Positions 12,057-24,474 of a DNA stretch of 64,000 nt are shown here, in pieces (within the stretch, counting starts at the first letter, position 1; each line of letters starts with the position of its first letter). The stretch spans positions 8,090,482-8,154,481 of the forward strand of contig CM037866.1 of NCBI GenBank assembly GCA_021292105.1, given 5' to 3'. The position numbers and the translations under genes are program-made. The notes under the pieces were generated by a model. That model had not been told where the DNA came from and made no database searches. It worked only from the letters and a program-made list of their open reading frames with translations. The DNA is from Anadara kagoshimensis (taxonomy: Eukaryota > Mollusca > Bivalvia > Arcoida > Arcidae).

Positions 12057-12231
12057 ATGCAGATCCCAAACTACTATCGATCAGGCAATTATGGATAATT
12101 TCAATTTAAAAAATAATTTTGCAAATGCTAAAATGTATGGTTTTCATTTTACGGATAGTTCATATATATCGGTTATATGTACTGTCGATGTTTGTTTACA
12201 ATCATCACAAAGTGGTGCATGTGCAGAACCA
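12057..12231 (+). CDS. ZP gene copy 1, ZP-C core exon
   Basis: 175-base exon, phase 2 in (after TTTTGTAG), phase 0 out at CCA|GTAAGT. It encodes a C-terminal ZP subdomain segment: CRSQTT...IMDNFNLKN..., then AKMYGFHFTDSSYISVICTV and DVCLQ...GACAEP, with Cys residues at the usual spacing for ZP-C (I-x-C, V-x-C, C-x-x-P). Equal in length to the copy 2 exon 24475-24649 and clearly homologous to 62050-62227 of copy 3. ZP modules polymerise extracellular matrix proteins; here family identity is strong and the specific role is inferred only. Confidence 0.88.
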
Positions 12232-15200
12232 GTAAGTACATAAATTAAAGGTTGCGAAATGGGGCACAGTCAAATACTTGTGCTTCACGTCCTATTCAAA
12301 ATATGATTGTTTATCCATAGGGGGTCAGTCTTGGAGTGGTAGAAGTTATACAACAGTATATGGTAACGCTTATTTGGGTTAAATACTATTGTTTAAGAGT
12401 GCAAAATTGCATCTTCCATACTGTTTAGACACACGTTTTGGAACCTGTTGTGGTCAGGAAACACGCTATTGGCACTTCCAATAATCAAGATTATTAAAAA
12501 CTCGTTACCAACTATCTTTTACTAAACATGATGCAAGTCTGGGGAACTAATTGCAAGCACTGACCGAACCACTGTTTCTTTGACAGTGATAATGCTTCAT
12601 TTCCATGGAAAATGTGGAAAATGCAATAAAGCTAAATCAAGATTCATAATTTCCACTTACGTAAGCCTTGTCGAAACAGGAAATGGCCAAACGCATCTAT
12701 GGTTACTGTAGAATAAGTTTGAACAGAGTAAAACTTTGCCGCTATAAAGATTTTACATGTTGTAAAACCAGGCAATGGTTGATAATTTTCCACATATGTC
12801 ATTAATGATATCAGATCCGGTGTAATGATCGTAATGTTTGAATTGAAAACGACATTTTTTTTCTACAAGAACACTTTAGGACATTCATACAGATTGTCAC
12901 TGACGTCAAGGCACAAGTAGGGGAAAAATATTAAAACTTATTAAGTTTATTACATTTTCCATGGGAATAAAGCGTAATTCACTCTCAAAGAAAAAATGAT
13001 CTACGGGGAGAATTAACTTTATCTATAAATCATCAGAGGCAATATCAGATTTTGAAGTATGATTTGAGCATGGACTGATTGATTGTTGTAATTTTGTGTA
13101 ACGTAACATCAGCAATTCTATAGCTATTGGCAAAGAGATACATTTTATTCAACCTTGAGGATTAACAAAAAAATTTGTGTTTACGTGAGATGTGCTTGTG
13201 TATTTAATGTTTTCATTGTCCTATCGCGCACTCAGGCAGACGTTAAAGTGTTAGCTTACACACTGAATATGACAAAGACTAGCAAACCACTTCCCACTCC
13301 TATTATACTGGCACCGGTAGACTAGCCAAAACATTGCCCTTTTAATACTAAGCGCAAGGCACTGAAGTAGTATCTTAAATTTTCAAGGGCTGTGTAAAAT
13401 CCGGTTTCAGCTCTACTGCTGAGCCATCAAGAAAGTAGGCATAAACTTGTTGTTTGTACATTTCAAGTTTTGTGTTTTTGTTAATTTACAATTAAAAGTC
13501 ATGTTCGTTTTTAGGGATCATCAGTTTATTAATATGTTGAATTTTTGCCAATGACAGGACAAGAGGATTTAAACATAGGCTCACATAAGCCTGAGACTCT
13601 ACTGGTCCTACGTCATGCGTTACTTTTAATATTGTTCATGTCTTCTTAAGCCTCTAAGCAATTTTTATATGCATAAAGGTATAATGTTTGTTACTCTGTG
13701 GCCCGAAAATGGGGTTATGGTAAAAATTAATTAAATTCTTCTCATAAAAGCTATGTGTTTATTAAATAAAAATATCGGACGTCTGACATATTGCATACAT
13801 CTTAAAACTTGGTATACAATAAGATTAAGACTTTTGGTGTTTTGTCGAAATCGGAATTCAAATTCAAATTGATAACTCTTGACTTTAAGCGGAAACAATA
13901 ACAGGGTATTGCGTTGATGTAATATTCAAAGTTGAGGTCAAATGTCAAGTGTATGACCTAAATTTTGGCATTTTGCTTTAGATTGTTTAAAATTGTATTT
14001 CAATTTGATTTCATGTCAAACTGATTATTTTGGCAAAATCTAGCTCTTGGTAGATTTTTCAATAACTTTTTTTCCAATAAAGGGTCAATTTAAAGTGAAG
14101 CTTTGGCGGCTTTTTAAAAGGCATTGTTGTTAACGATAACAATTTAGTGCAAAATTGATCACCATGATAGGATCTACCTTTTAAGCAAGTTTCGTGGAAA
14201 TTGAATTATCCCTGTTAATATTATCACATTTGAGATACTAAAGTTTCTATCCAATTTTGGCTTATTTCATTGGCAACATTGTAGATAAATGCCTTTACTA
14301 AGTTGCCAAAATGAAAATCATGAAAGCTAACGATTTGCGGATATTATATAATTTTCATAAAAACTACTGGACATTTTAAGCCACAGCTTTAGAATTGATA
14401 GTAAATTGTCTCATTAATGTAGTATTAGTACAAATGATAAAACATTTAGACGTGTTCACTGATCAATTCAAATTGCGGCGAATATGCCTAGACTTGCAGG
14501 CAGGGGTATCGAGGTTAGTTTCATACTAGTATAATGAACTCGTGGGAACAAAATAGTCTTTGGAACGAGATACTAACGTGTGGCCACGGGATATTAATCA
14601 TTAGGAACGACATCGCTATTCGTGTGAACGAGATAGTAACTCATGGGAACGAGGTAGTATCTCGCGGCAAATGGATACTTTATTGTGGAATGAAAAACTT
14701 AATCGTGAGAACGAGATAATTAAAAAAGCTATAACCCTTTCACGCTTTCGTATATCAATCACTAAGTTTTATTTTTGTCACCTATGACTGTCGACGATGT
14801 TGCAAATTAGGTTTGGTCAGCCTCTTCAAGATTCCCATGATTGGGAGTTCTATACATCAAAGTGATGCATCATTTTAAAAACGGTGTCTGTTGCTGTCGA
14901 ACAGAACTCTTTTCGTTGGATCTAATGTCACGCTGATTCGTTGTCCGTTTAACAAGTGTATCAGAGTGTCCAATATATCTCTCACTTTTAGGATGGATAC
15001 TTGTTTTAAATAGCTCTAGAGCTTCAATAGAGTTATTCGTGTTACCTTTATCGGCAAAATCGGCAATATCGGCAATGATTCAACATTTAAACAGTTTTTG
15101 AATGTTACCACACATACAACGTTTATTGTGCCCAAGTTCTCGATGTATAAGTTTGGAAATGTACGCCCAATCTCATCCCAAATCACAGCGATCGGTTTAA

Positions 15201-17012
15201 TCCTTTTAACTTCTTTATTTCGATTCTATGTGACTAACGTTCTTTGTTACCGTGTTTGCTTACCGTAACTAGACCTCTATGATGTACTTCCTTTTTACCT
15301 CTAAACCTGAGTGCGTTTATGTGTTACAGCAGATTAACGACTATTGTTTTGTAAACCCTAGAAACTTAACCAACTACTTTGCCAGGAAGGGTGACAAACC
15401 AGTTTATGATAGTACAGTGATTGTGACGGGGGTAGTGTTTATTAGTTCTAATGGTCAATTAACTGGTTCCTTCATTATCACCTTTATAATATTTAAAACT
15501 TCCTGTTCAGGAACTGATATATATTTTTTAAATTATGCAAATCTGACAATTATACTCTGAAATAGATAGTTCAATGTCAGTAAAAATATGACTAAAAAGA
15601 ATGTGGCAATAAGAAAAAAAACATCGAAAGAGAAAATTACTTATCTGTTTGCTAAATTGTTCATATTTTTCATTTTAATTAAATCCGAATGTTGACTAAT
15701 ATATTATTCCCAAAACAACAGTGATATAGCAGATATTTTCACAATATAACATTTTTAACAGTTATTAATGCAATGTTGAGTAAGTAATGTCGTTAATGTA
15801 ACTTATCGTTACTATTATGACTTTGGTATGGAATGTAAAATGTTTCTCCCAGTGTCTGTCTGTATTTACACATTAGTCTGTCTTTGGTCTTTGTTGTTTT
15901 TGAGAAATATAAAATATTAATGCTATAAATATCTAAAGGCCCAAAGTCATATCATGGCGCTAAATTAAGGTACTGTTGTTAGTGTCATATTTTCGTCGGC
16001 TACATGAATCTAATTAGTGCCATTTCTTTGACATTAATTTTCATAATGACTTTGGTCATATGTTATGACGTGAAGGTCAATATCATTTAGCTCTGGGTTT
16101 AGACTATAACGATAGCAAGTATGAGACACTCACAATTCTATTTTTTCATCTCTTCAATAAAGATAATATATACGTATTTACTACGTATGAGCTCAAAACA
16201 CCTAGGGCTCAGGCCGAGGACCTAATTTCACCATACTGACCTCATCTATAGTAAAAAAACTTTTTTATACCAAAACCTTTTAAAGACCACTTTGTATCGT
16301 TTTAAACCAACAAAAGAGATAACATCCCCTTTGTAACAAATGAGGTATCGTCTATAGTTCAAAATTTATATGTATCTATGGTCTGTATAGAAATTTGATC
16401 GCCAATGTAAGTCAATAAAAAATATCGACCGGTCAATAGTTACCATAGCTGATGCGTTTTACAAGTGTGAGTCAATAGTCGAAATAGCGTTTACAAAGTA
16501 ACCAACCAAAATTCAAGAATCTTATCGGAGTGATATAATAATAACACGTACTATGTTTTCACCATTTGTCAATGAGGAGTGCAATCAATCAATACTTTAT
16601 CTATGACATCGGTGAATACGTATTTTATTCTTTGAACACCAAGATAACTTTTTTAACTAAAGTTTATATTCGGGGCCCTTTTGTTGTTTTCCCGACATAA
16701 TTATACAAACGCATGTAATTATCCTTTATGTGTTACAGTTAATACACACCAGTATTAAGAGTATACTTTTTATTCTGGTTACGATAATATTTTGTTAAAC
16801 ATTTTTAAGAAATTTATATATATACATTATAACTGAAGGTTGTAAATGTATATGTGTTTAACCATGTTCAAATCGCCAATCAGGAAACAATGCAATAAAT
16901 GTTATCTCACATAGATCTAAGTTTGTTTCTGTTTTACGTTTTAGTAGTATTCGTGACAAAAAACATTTTTATTTGCGTCTATTACCAATGCTCTTTAAAT
17001 ATTTTGTTTTAG
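12232..17012. other. 4.8-kb intron, ZP copy 1
   Basis: Mostly unremarkable AT-rich sequence. It contains the GAACGAGA-type degenerate tandem repeat at 14530-14720. The open frame at 15279-15560 has no recognised motif. No additional exon is required: phase 0 at 12231 joins phase 0 at 17013. Confidence 0.6.
14530..14725. repeat. degenerate GGGAACGAGATA tandem repeat
   Basis: Six to seven degenerate units of roughly 28-30 bases built on (t)CGTGGGAACGAGATAgTAAcT. The same motif family is, as I recall, widespread in bivalve genomes. The 61-codon open frame across it is an artefact. Confidence 0.7.
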
Positions 17013-17322
17013 AAATGTCCACCACCAGCACCACCGACAACACCAACACCACCAACGGCAGCACCGGCTACATCAGTATTAACACAATCCCCACCAACTC
17101 CAACTTTAGCTCATTCTAAAAAAAGAAGGAAACGAAATACAGAATATATTGCTAAAGGAATTTACTCGGATTTAAAACAACTTTTCTTTGCAAATCACAA
17201 AAGTCTTTTGAAACACATTAATGGAAGGAACAAAAGGCGAGCAGAAAATGAAAAATCCACAAAGAACAGCATTGTTATCTACAAAACTATCCGAGTTCTT
17301 GATACAGATTTTGATTTGTCAG
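17013..17322 (+). CDS. ZP gene copy 1, exon with Pro/Thr linker and furin-type site
   Basis: 310-base exon, phase 0 in (after TTTTGTTTTAG), phase 1 out at G|GTAAGA. It starts with KCPPPAPPTTPTPPTAAPAT, a Pro/Thr-rich linker likely to be O-glycosylated, then a dense basic run KKRRKR that fits a proprotein-convertase site. About 50 further residues follow, ending YKTIRVLDTDFDLSG. Copy 2 has the same order: CPKNA, RRKR, YKSIRVLDT. In ZP precursors a cleavage site after ZP-C is followed by a hydrophobic propeptide patch that controls polymerisation; the IVIYKTIRVL segment is a candidate. Copy 2 lacks the Pro/Thr expansion. Confidence 0.85.
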
Positions 17323-17923
17323 GTAAGATACGTATGCATGCTAGTCACGTATATATAGAAGTCCTTTGATATTGTCATGCCAACAGAAATAATAATTAGT
17401 AATTATTTTATTTTTGAACAGTAAATCCCTTATTTTACATTTTTTAAAAACAAATTATCTATTTCTTTTAAATTATTTATATAGTACTGTAACTATGACT
17501 AAAATTCAAGATTATTGAGGCTAAATTCATTCAAAGTTCAAACGATGATATAGGAAAAAACTAATGTGGATAAGCTAATAGGTTAATAATGAATAATAGA
17601 GAGATTTATTGAATGAGATTAACGAATGAAAAAAAGAACAATCATAATAATCCATGTCCAAATCACAATCCAAAGCATAGTAAAACTTTAAAGCTGGTAA
17701 ATTAAGTTAAACAACTGACTATATAATTCTCGACATTGAATGATCACTAAAAAATGAATGTTCAATAATTATATCAACCTTCCCATTAATTTAGATCTGA
17801 TACGCCATAAATATTGCTCTGATTAATAAAAACATTTTTCAGAACATTTTTACTTTAATATGTGTTGGATTTGTTACTAAATGGACATTTAAATTATGAA
17901 TTATTTCATAATTATTTTTTCAG

Positions 17924-17994
17924 GTGGAAACTGCTTGAGTCCTTTGACAATAAAGGTATATTTGATAATCATTCTCTTCAAAAGCTTATTTTAG
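17924..17994 (+). CDS. ZP gene copy 1, terminal exon with hydrophobic tail
   Basis: Phase 1 entry after ATTTTTTCAG. It encodes about 23 residues, GGNCLSPLTIKV then YLIIILFKSLF, and a TAG stop at 17992-17994. The hydrophobic end suggests a membrane or GPI-anchor signal, as usual for ZP precursors, but it is short. An internal AAAG|GTATAT at 17956 could be a donor, so the ending is moderately certain. A candidate AATAAA polyadenylation signal lies at 18175-18180. Confidence 0.65.
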
Positions 17995-18789
17995 AGATGA
18001 AACAAGAAGACAAGACATCAATGTCACAAGAATGAAAATATCTTATCAACATTATAGACTAGTTTAAGCGCTTTTTTATCTTAATGTCTGTAATGTGTTG
18101 ATTATGGTGTATTATGAATACAACTATACTCAAATGAACGAAAAGACACCATTTATGAAAAATTATTTATATAAAATAAATAATATTTGGAATCATTCTA
18201 TGTAACATTAATTTTATTATATTTTTCATCAGTTCTCTATATACACAATATAATGTACTTATTGGTTGTTTGTTTTGAAGCAAATTATTGGAAAAATTGT
18301 TGTTGTAATTTTTAAGTGATATGTTACAATCACGACACGAGAAATTAATGTAATGTTCATATAAAACTGTAAGCAGGGTGAGACATTTTGCGTTGTACCA
18401 GTATTAAACGCGAAAGCATAATAAATTTGAAGTTTAGAAGTGTTTTTTTCGAATAATTACACTCATAGTTATTTAACATTTAAGAATATTTTTCCGTGGT
18501 TGATCGTCGAATATTACACGGGGCGGAGTTTATATGCGGCGTAAGAATATGTCGCGAAGAGGGGAAGGCACCGATTGATCGCCTCATGTGTAATATTCGG
18601 TGATATTCCTCGAGTACATTTCGTTACTTCTATTCAAACTACAGCATGATTATTATATAATTAAGTCTCTCTATGTTTCATATGTATATTTAATGTGATG
18701 TAATTTATCGCACTTATGCATGGATAAGGTTTTTATTAAAATTTAGAGATACATTTTTGGTGTTTTCTATTTAAAACAAAATTATAAGT
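17995..18789. other. 3' flank of ZP copy 1
   Basis: Contains AATAAA at 18175 and an imperfect hairpin at 18500-18605 whose arms share GATCGTCGAATATTACAC and the reverse complement of GTGTAATATTCGGTGATA. Otherwise nothing recognised. Confidence 0.5.
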
Positions 18790-19355
18790 TAAATGTCTGA
18801 GCCGAACATAGATTTGTATGTTTGTTTTACCTATTTGAAATTGTGATTTGAACATGGATTTGTATGTTTGTTTTTACTTTGCTTTGGGATTGTGATTTGA
18901 ACATGGATTTGTATGTTTGTTTTTACTTTGCTTTGGGATTGTGATTTGAACATGGATTGGTATGTTTGTTGTTACTTTGCTTTGGGGTTGTGATTTGAAC
19001 ATGGATTGCTATGTTGTTTTTACTTTGCTTTGGGATTGTAATTTGAACATGGATTGGTATGTTTGTTATTACTTTGCTATGGGAATGTGATTTGAACATG
19101 GATAGGTATGTTTGTTGTTACTTTGCTTTGGGGTTGTTATTTGAACATGGATTGGTATGTTTATTTTACTTTGCTTTGGGATTGTGATTTGAAAAGGATA
19201 TGTATAGTTGGTTTCAATTTGCCTTTCGATTTTGATTTGAACAGGATTGGTATGTTTGTTGTTACTTTGCTTTGTGATTATGATTTGAACATTGATAGGT
19301 ATAGTTGGTTTCAATTTGCCTTTCGATTTTGATTTGAACAGGATTGGTATGTTTG
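18790..19355 (+). repeat. 49-bp satellite derived from the retroelement 3' tail
   Basis: About eleven units of TTTGAACATGGATTGGTATG plus TTTGTTTTTACTTTGCTTTGGGATTGTGA; anchors at 18850, 18899 and 18948 give a 49-base period, with slightly shorter units later. The same word order occurs once in the 3' tails of the reverse-transcriptase element, at 23215-23275 and 19850-19895. The opposing open frames here are artefacts. Confidence 0.85.
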
Positions 19356-19775
19356 TTACGCATGGTAATGCCACCAAGAAATTTAAAATGCCTATCTACA
19401 CTTATCAACTTCGATTGAAATATGTACGAAAAATCGATGAAAGTTTCTATTGACCCTTGCACACACGTGCATGCCAGTTTCATTATGGCAGGAGGCTCAT
19501 TTTACCTTTGGTAAGCTGAGCTAAAAATTGTATGTTTCACAGTTCATCTTCACAATTATGGTACAACTTTGATAACTGAAACATATTAGAGTAACTGTGA
19601 CAATGTTAAGAAGTGAAGTTTTAAGATAAAAAATATTATTCATTTCATAAATAAAATAGAATGTACAAAAAAATTGAACTTAAATAAAAAGGAAATGCTG
19701 AAACTGGAGTAAAGCAAAGAAAAAAGATGTGTAGTTGAAAGAACCGAACATATATTTTTAATCAATATGTTAATT
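19356..19775. other. AT-rich stretch, nothing recognised
   Basis: No exon or repeat recognised. Confidence 0.4.
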
Positions 19776-19915
19776 TGTCATACCCTTCTGGAGCAACCGG
19801 TCTCAGTTAGAAGTTCACTTGTCTAACCTAATTTGTCAGTTCCAAAGTTTTGACTTTGCTTCTGGATTGTGACTTAGACATAGATTAGTATGTTTGCATT
19901 TGACTTTTAATGTTT
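19776..19915 (+). mobile_element. 3' tail of the Penelope-like-looking retroelement
   Basis: Matches the tail after the reverse-transcriptase remnant at 23140-23275: ACCCTTCTGGAGCAACCGG, aagttcac-tgtctaacctaa-ttgtcagtt, tttgact-ttgcttctggattgtgac and atggattag/tatgtttg. Non-coding. Confidence 0.7.
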
Positions 19916-20269
19916 TAGAAGCAATTTGAATTTTGTTTGTCCAATAGTTTATGGATGCACTTGGCATTATGTTTTTATGAACATGTAGATTAGTTTAAAA
20001 AAAGAAACTAAAATATTTCGGTATGTTTGCCTTAAATAATAAACTGTTAAAACTTGTTGCCGTTTCCTTTTCTTTGGCATATTGAACAAGGAATCTCACA
20101 ACATTTATTTATTAAATTTAAATAATATAATAATTGTCATGAGTACCTTCATCTTAATTCTAAAAAAGAGAAAAATATAGATGCCATATTTTTTTCTGAT
20201 AAACATATATCCATAAATTATAACAGCCATGTTTTACCGTATGGTAGAGAATCAGAAGAGTCTGAATAA

Positions 20270-20530
20270 TAAAAGAATAAAAATCACCCCCAAAAGGAGA
20301 CTCTTAAAGGAAAAAAAGGATACAAATCATCCCCAAAAAAAGTGATGTGAATAGTAAAAGAATATAAATCACCACAAAAGAGAATCTGAATAGTAAAATA
20401 ATGAAAATCACACCAAGACGAGAGTCTGAATAGTAAAAAGATAAAATCACCCCCAAAAAGAGAGTCTGGATAATGAAAGAATGAAAATCACCCCCAAAAA
20501 GAGAGTCCGAATAGTAAAAGAATGAAAATC
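20270..20530. repeat. degenerate GAGTCTGAATAGTAAAAGAATGAAAATCACCCCCAAA repeat
   Basis: Seven or so imperfect units of roughly 35-40 bases, each with an aatcaccccc-aaa block and a gagtctgaatagtaaaa block. Long minus-strand open frames here are repeat artefacts (SFYYSDSLFGG-type cycling). Confidence 0.75.
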
Positions 20531-20549
20531 GCCCCCAAATTCTGGAAAC

Positions 20550-20680
20550 CGACATAAAAACATCAACGTTTCTCAAAATATTGTTGATAACTTTGATGTC
20601 TCTCTGTGTCCAAGATTTCCCTGGATATATTTGACGCCTCATAGTTCTACGTTCCTATCACACAATTTTGATAACACAAG
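20550..20680 (+). mobile_element. 3' end fragment of the retroelement
   Basis: Contains the terminal coding and stop region seen at 23010-23105: TATTGTTGATAAsTTTGATG, TCTCTGTGTCC, ATATATTTGACG, TCATAGTTC and cacacaattttgat. A truncated dead copy. Confidence 0.7.
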
Positions 20681-21545
20681 CAGGAAGTTTTGGTTCGATC
20701 CCAGGTAGGGTCTGACATACGACCTTTAAAATGTGTAGTGGGTGTTCTTTTGACTGTTTTTTTATGTTTGTTCATACAATCAAGACACATTCACTACTAA
20801 AGAGTTAAGTGTTTCAGCTTCACTTAATATATAGAGTTGTCGTCAGCTATAGACGGCGGTTCAGATGTCTTGTTACTGTTTTTTGTACTGAAGGCCCAAA
20901 TAATGACAGTAATAAAACTTACGACCTAAATAAAGTTGAAAGGTGATAAACCTCAATATTTTAACCCTTTTTATGTTCAATAGAACTAGGTAACAGATAA
21001 GAGAAAACATTATAATTTATAATGTGTTCATTTTTATTAAAGTTATTTTTGAAATTACTACGATAAATAAAAAACATACTAAAACATATTCAAACCAAAT
21101 TCCAAAAGCAAAGTAAAAACTTTGAAGCATGCAAATTAGGTTAGAAAAGTGCATAGATAGATGGCATCACATAATCTCAAATTTAAGATAACTAATAATA
21201 GGTAAACCATCAACTTGATATCTGTAGGTGGCGTTGATTGATTTGGCAACAGTTTTTACTAATAATTTAACAAGGTCCTGTATTAATTCTGCTTCATATG
21301 AATAACGAAACAAATCAGAAAGCAATTGCCCACACATTGTGCTCATTGGTATACCGATTTGTTTTGTTTGAAATTGATATTACAAATCACAGCAAATATG
21401 TTGTCTATCAAAACATCTAACTTTTTGTAGATTGTTTCTTTATTTTATTTTTGTTTAGAATCCGTATAGTGTATAGTATTTTCTTTTTATCTGAGCATTA
21501 CACGATGGCCTGTAAATCAGCTGTATGAATTACATCTTGTTTTCT
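20681..21545. other. mixed repeat debris
   Basis: A GGTTCGATCCCAGGTAGGGTCTGACATA word at about 20690 looks like a SINE B-box fragment. At 21075-21155 the retroelement tail occurs in reverse orientation (aaacatact...aaagcaaagtaaaaac...aaattaggttag). No gene recognised. Confidence 0.5.
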
Positions 21546-21665
21546 TTGAAACCAAAATTACCATGGATATATTTGTCGTCTCATAGTTCTATCTGCATTT
21601 TATTTCACACGTGGCGGGTTATCTATTTAAACAGTAGATTCTCGCCCTTCTGTAGCATTTGAACT
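21546..21665 (+). mobile_element. 3' end fragment of the retroelement
   Basis: Carries accatggatatatttgtcgTCTCATAGTTCTA followed by TTTCACACGTGGCGGGTTA and a CTCGCCCTTCTG block, which parallel 23045-23155. Confidence 0.6.
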
Positions 21666-21929
21666 CATTTATGATTTTCCTTGTTGAAGTTTACGTGTTA
21701 AACTTTATTTTCAAATTTCGAACTGTTTCCTTTGCTTAAGGATTGAGATTTGGAAATTGATTGTTATGTGTTTTTCTTCTTTTATTTGATGAATATTTCT
21801 TTTTCTTTATAACTCAGTTTTTAAGTTTTTCGTTTTTTGACATTGATATTGTTTGATGATTATCATGTTTATAATATTTTAAACGATACGAGTTACTTAT
21901 TTCCGGTTGATGGATCCACCTCTGTTTTC

Positions 21930-23275
21930 ACTCTCTAGCGTGACACACATCTCAATTGTCTTTACGACTTCTTCTTCAGACCAGAAATGGCGTCAACGAT
22001 TATCATGTTTCAATTTTGTTAATAGGAAGGACCTAGGTCAGGCGATTAGACAGAATATGATATTATTTAATACCTGTTTCGCACTACAGCATCAATCGCA
22101 TTGTTCTACTTACATCTGGAATCAACCAAATGTGGATTCTCAAAAGCTCTAAAGAATTACTTGAACATCTTGTTTCTAATACTTTATCTCATGTAAAAAG
22201 TATAAAAACATTTGATTTTTCTAGACTATACACCACTATCCCTCATTCTTAATTGAAATAACGTCTTAAAGAAATTATTCACTTGTCTTTCTTTTACAAA
22301 AACGGTAAGCAAAGATACAAATATTTGGTGCTGAATAGGGATTCTGGGTATTTTGTCAAGTATCATACGGATTCCAAACAAAAATATACTGAAGATTCCA
22401 TCAACAAAATGTTGAAGTTTTTGATAGATAACATAATTGTTGTATTTGATAATATAGTTTTTCAGCAAACAATCGGTATACCAATGGGTACAAACTGTGC
22501 CCCGTTGCTTGCTGAATTGTTTCTTTATTCTTATTAAGCAGAATTTATGCAGAACCTTGTTAAATCTGGAGAGAAGATTGTCGCCAAATCATTCAACTCA
22601 ACATACAGATATATAGATGACGTTCTGTCTCTTAATAATTCTAAATTTGGAGACTATGTAAATGCCATCTATCCTAGTGAGCTTGAAATAAAGACACGAC
22701 TGATTCCTCAAGTTCTGCTTCATATTTAGACTTATACCTGAATTATGACGCACACGAAAGGCTACATTTGAAACTTTATGACAAACGTGATGACTTCAAT
22801 TTTCCTATTGTCAACTTTTCTTTTTTATGCAGCAATATACCTGCTTCTTCTGTTTATGGTGTATTTGTTTCCCAAATAATACGCTATGGTAGAGCTTGTT
22901 CCCACTACGGGGACTTTGTACAACAAAATAGGCTGCTTGCAAATAAAGTGTTGACTCAGGAATATTGCAAGCATAGGCTTATCAAGGCCCTCATGTTTTA
23001 TGGCCGTCATCACAGTATTGTTGATAAGTTTGATGTCTCTGTGTCCAGGATTACCCTGAATATATTTGACGTGTCATAGTTCCATGTTCCTTTCACACAA
23101 TTTTATTACACACGTGTCGGGTGTAGCTAGCTTAACAGGAGGTGCTTACCCTTCCGGAGCAACCGGCCTCACTTCCCTGGTGGAAGTTCACGTGTCTAAC
23201 CTAACTTGTCAGTTCAAAAGTTTTTACTTCTCTTCTGGATTGTGATTCGGTCATGGATTAGCATGTTTGTTTTTT
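21930..23275 (+). pseudogene. reverse-transcriptase element remnant (Penelope-like?)
   Basis: The longest remnant of a retroelement scattered through the window. Blocks in order are: TFDFSRLYTTIP near 22210-22245 (motif A, Asp retained); QTIGIPMGTNCAPLL near 22460-22510 (motif B); FNSTYRYIDDVLSLNN near 22590-22640 (catalytic IDD, motif C); YPSELEIK near 22670; LYDKRDDFNFPIVNFSFLCS near 22770-22830; VSQIIRYGRACSHYGDF near 22870; FYGRHHSIVDKF-like end near 23000; stop near 23078; and a non-coding tail to 23275. It is dead: in-frame stops near 22253 and 22535, and a frameshift before 22730. Motifs B and C establish a reverse transcriptase. Assignment to Penelope-like elements is from memory of similar proteins; no GIY-YIG endonuclease was seen. 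Confidence 0.8.
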
Positions 23276-23972
23276 ATTGTTGCGGATTGTTCATTGATAA
23301 TGGAGGGCACAAGACCAGAGAAAATTCCCAGATTAATTCCAACAGAAAAAAGTCGACCTTGAGCAGGCGAATTGACAAAAGTTCTGGCGATCGCGGGAAA
23401 AACATTGCTGTGGTAAAATACTTATATGGACAAAATTACAAACGAAGTTTAATCTAATTTGTCTTAGTTGCCCAAAGACAAATGCCAGTTATTAGTTACA
23501 GATTGACCCACAGCCTATGGAACATTTTTTTTTACCTATATCAGAAAAAAACAAAAGTACACTACCTATCAAAGTTAAAAAGTGCGTTTTAAGTCGTAAA
23601 ATATCAAGAAAAAATGTTTTACCATAAGAATGTTGTCTGCAAAGTCATTAGAACATAAACAACTACTAACGAGAGATGGTGTGTTTTAATATTTACGTTT
23701 CTGTTTTTCTGGTTCATACAATATGTTTCAGATTTTTTTATATTAAAATCAGGGAGAGCGCAAATTTAATAAATCAGCCTTGCCTAAAAATCCAATACTC
23801 AATTTCTTGATCAAACATAGCGCTTGAAATATGTACTATGTCAAATCAAAATCAAATAAAAAAATAGATAAATAATAAAAAGAAAACAGTTCTGTATTCT
23901 TATTAAAATTTTAAAATCTCAATTAAAATTCCATGCAAGATTCATTATTGCAAGGACAATTTATGTTTGCAG
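23276..23972. other. 5' flank of ZP copy 2 exons
   Basis: AT-rich sequence. No ZP exon homologous to copy 3 exons 1-5 was recognised here or anywhere in 18.0-23.97 kb. Confidence 0.5.
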
Positions 23973-24094
23973 AAAGTAATTATGTAGTAATGCCTATCAA
24001 ATGTACAGCATTAAAAGGATACAATGTGGACGTTTTCTAGATATGAAAACGCACCTGATTGTTCCGAGAAAGTATTACTATGGAGTAACAGCGA
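23973..24094 (+). pseudogene. ZP copy 2, ZP-N/ZP-C joining exon, frameshifted
   Basis: Homologous to 9104-9215 and 59833-59941. Entry after TTTGCAG in phase 1; donor GA|GTGAGT. It reads SNYVVMPIKCTALKGYNVDV, then F and a TAG stop at 24038-24040. Shifting by one base restores RYENAP...KVLLWSNS. The exon is 122 bases, one base too many to keep the phase 1 to phase 2 pattern of its paralogues. Either a real disabling insertion or an assembly error. Confidence 0.8.
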
Positions 24095-24474
24095 GTGAGT
24101 AATGAGCTCTATTACATAAGGGGAAAGCTATGGATCCATTTGAAAGAGAAACGTTTTTAATATAGAAATGCATTAAAAAAATTTATTTTAAAACAATAAA
24201 TTCAATATTGGCAATACACAATAAAAGCTATATATGCGTTAGAAAGTGAAACGTTTTAAATATTTGAAGTTTATGTTAAAACGAAGAATTCAATATTGGC
24301 AATTAATGAGAATATTTTAAGTGGTTCTGGCAGTTGATGCATTACAGAGAAGTTGTCAAAGCATTTATAGTAGTGTTATTGATGGATGTATTGTTCATTT
24401 TATTCCTGTATAATTTGACCATTATGAAAATATAAAAATAAAGTCCATGTTAAAATATGTATACTATATTTCAG

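Noticed and set aside
15279-15560. 93-codon open frame
   Set aside because: No recognised motif, no splice context, and it lies in an intron of ZP copy 1.
19069-19483. Opposed open frames of about 70-100 codons
   Set aside because: Arise from the 49-bp satellite on both strands.
20304-20642. 112-codon minus-strand frame with SFYYSDSLFGG repeats
   Set aside because: Arises from a degenerate repeat of GAGTCTGAATAGTAAAA/CACCCCCAAA units.
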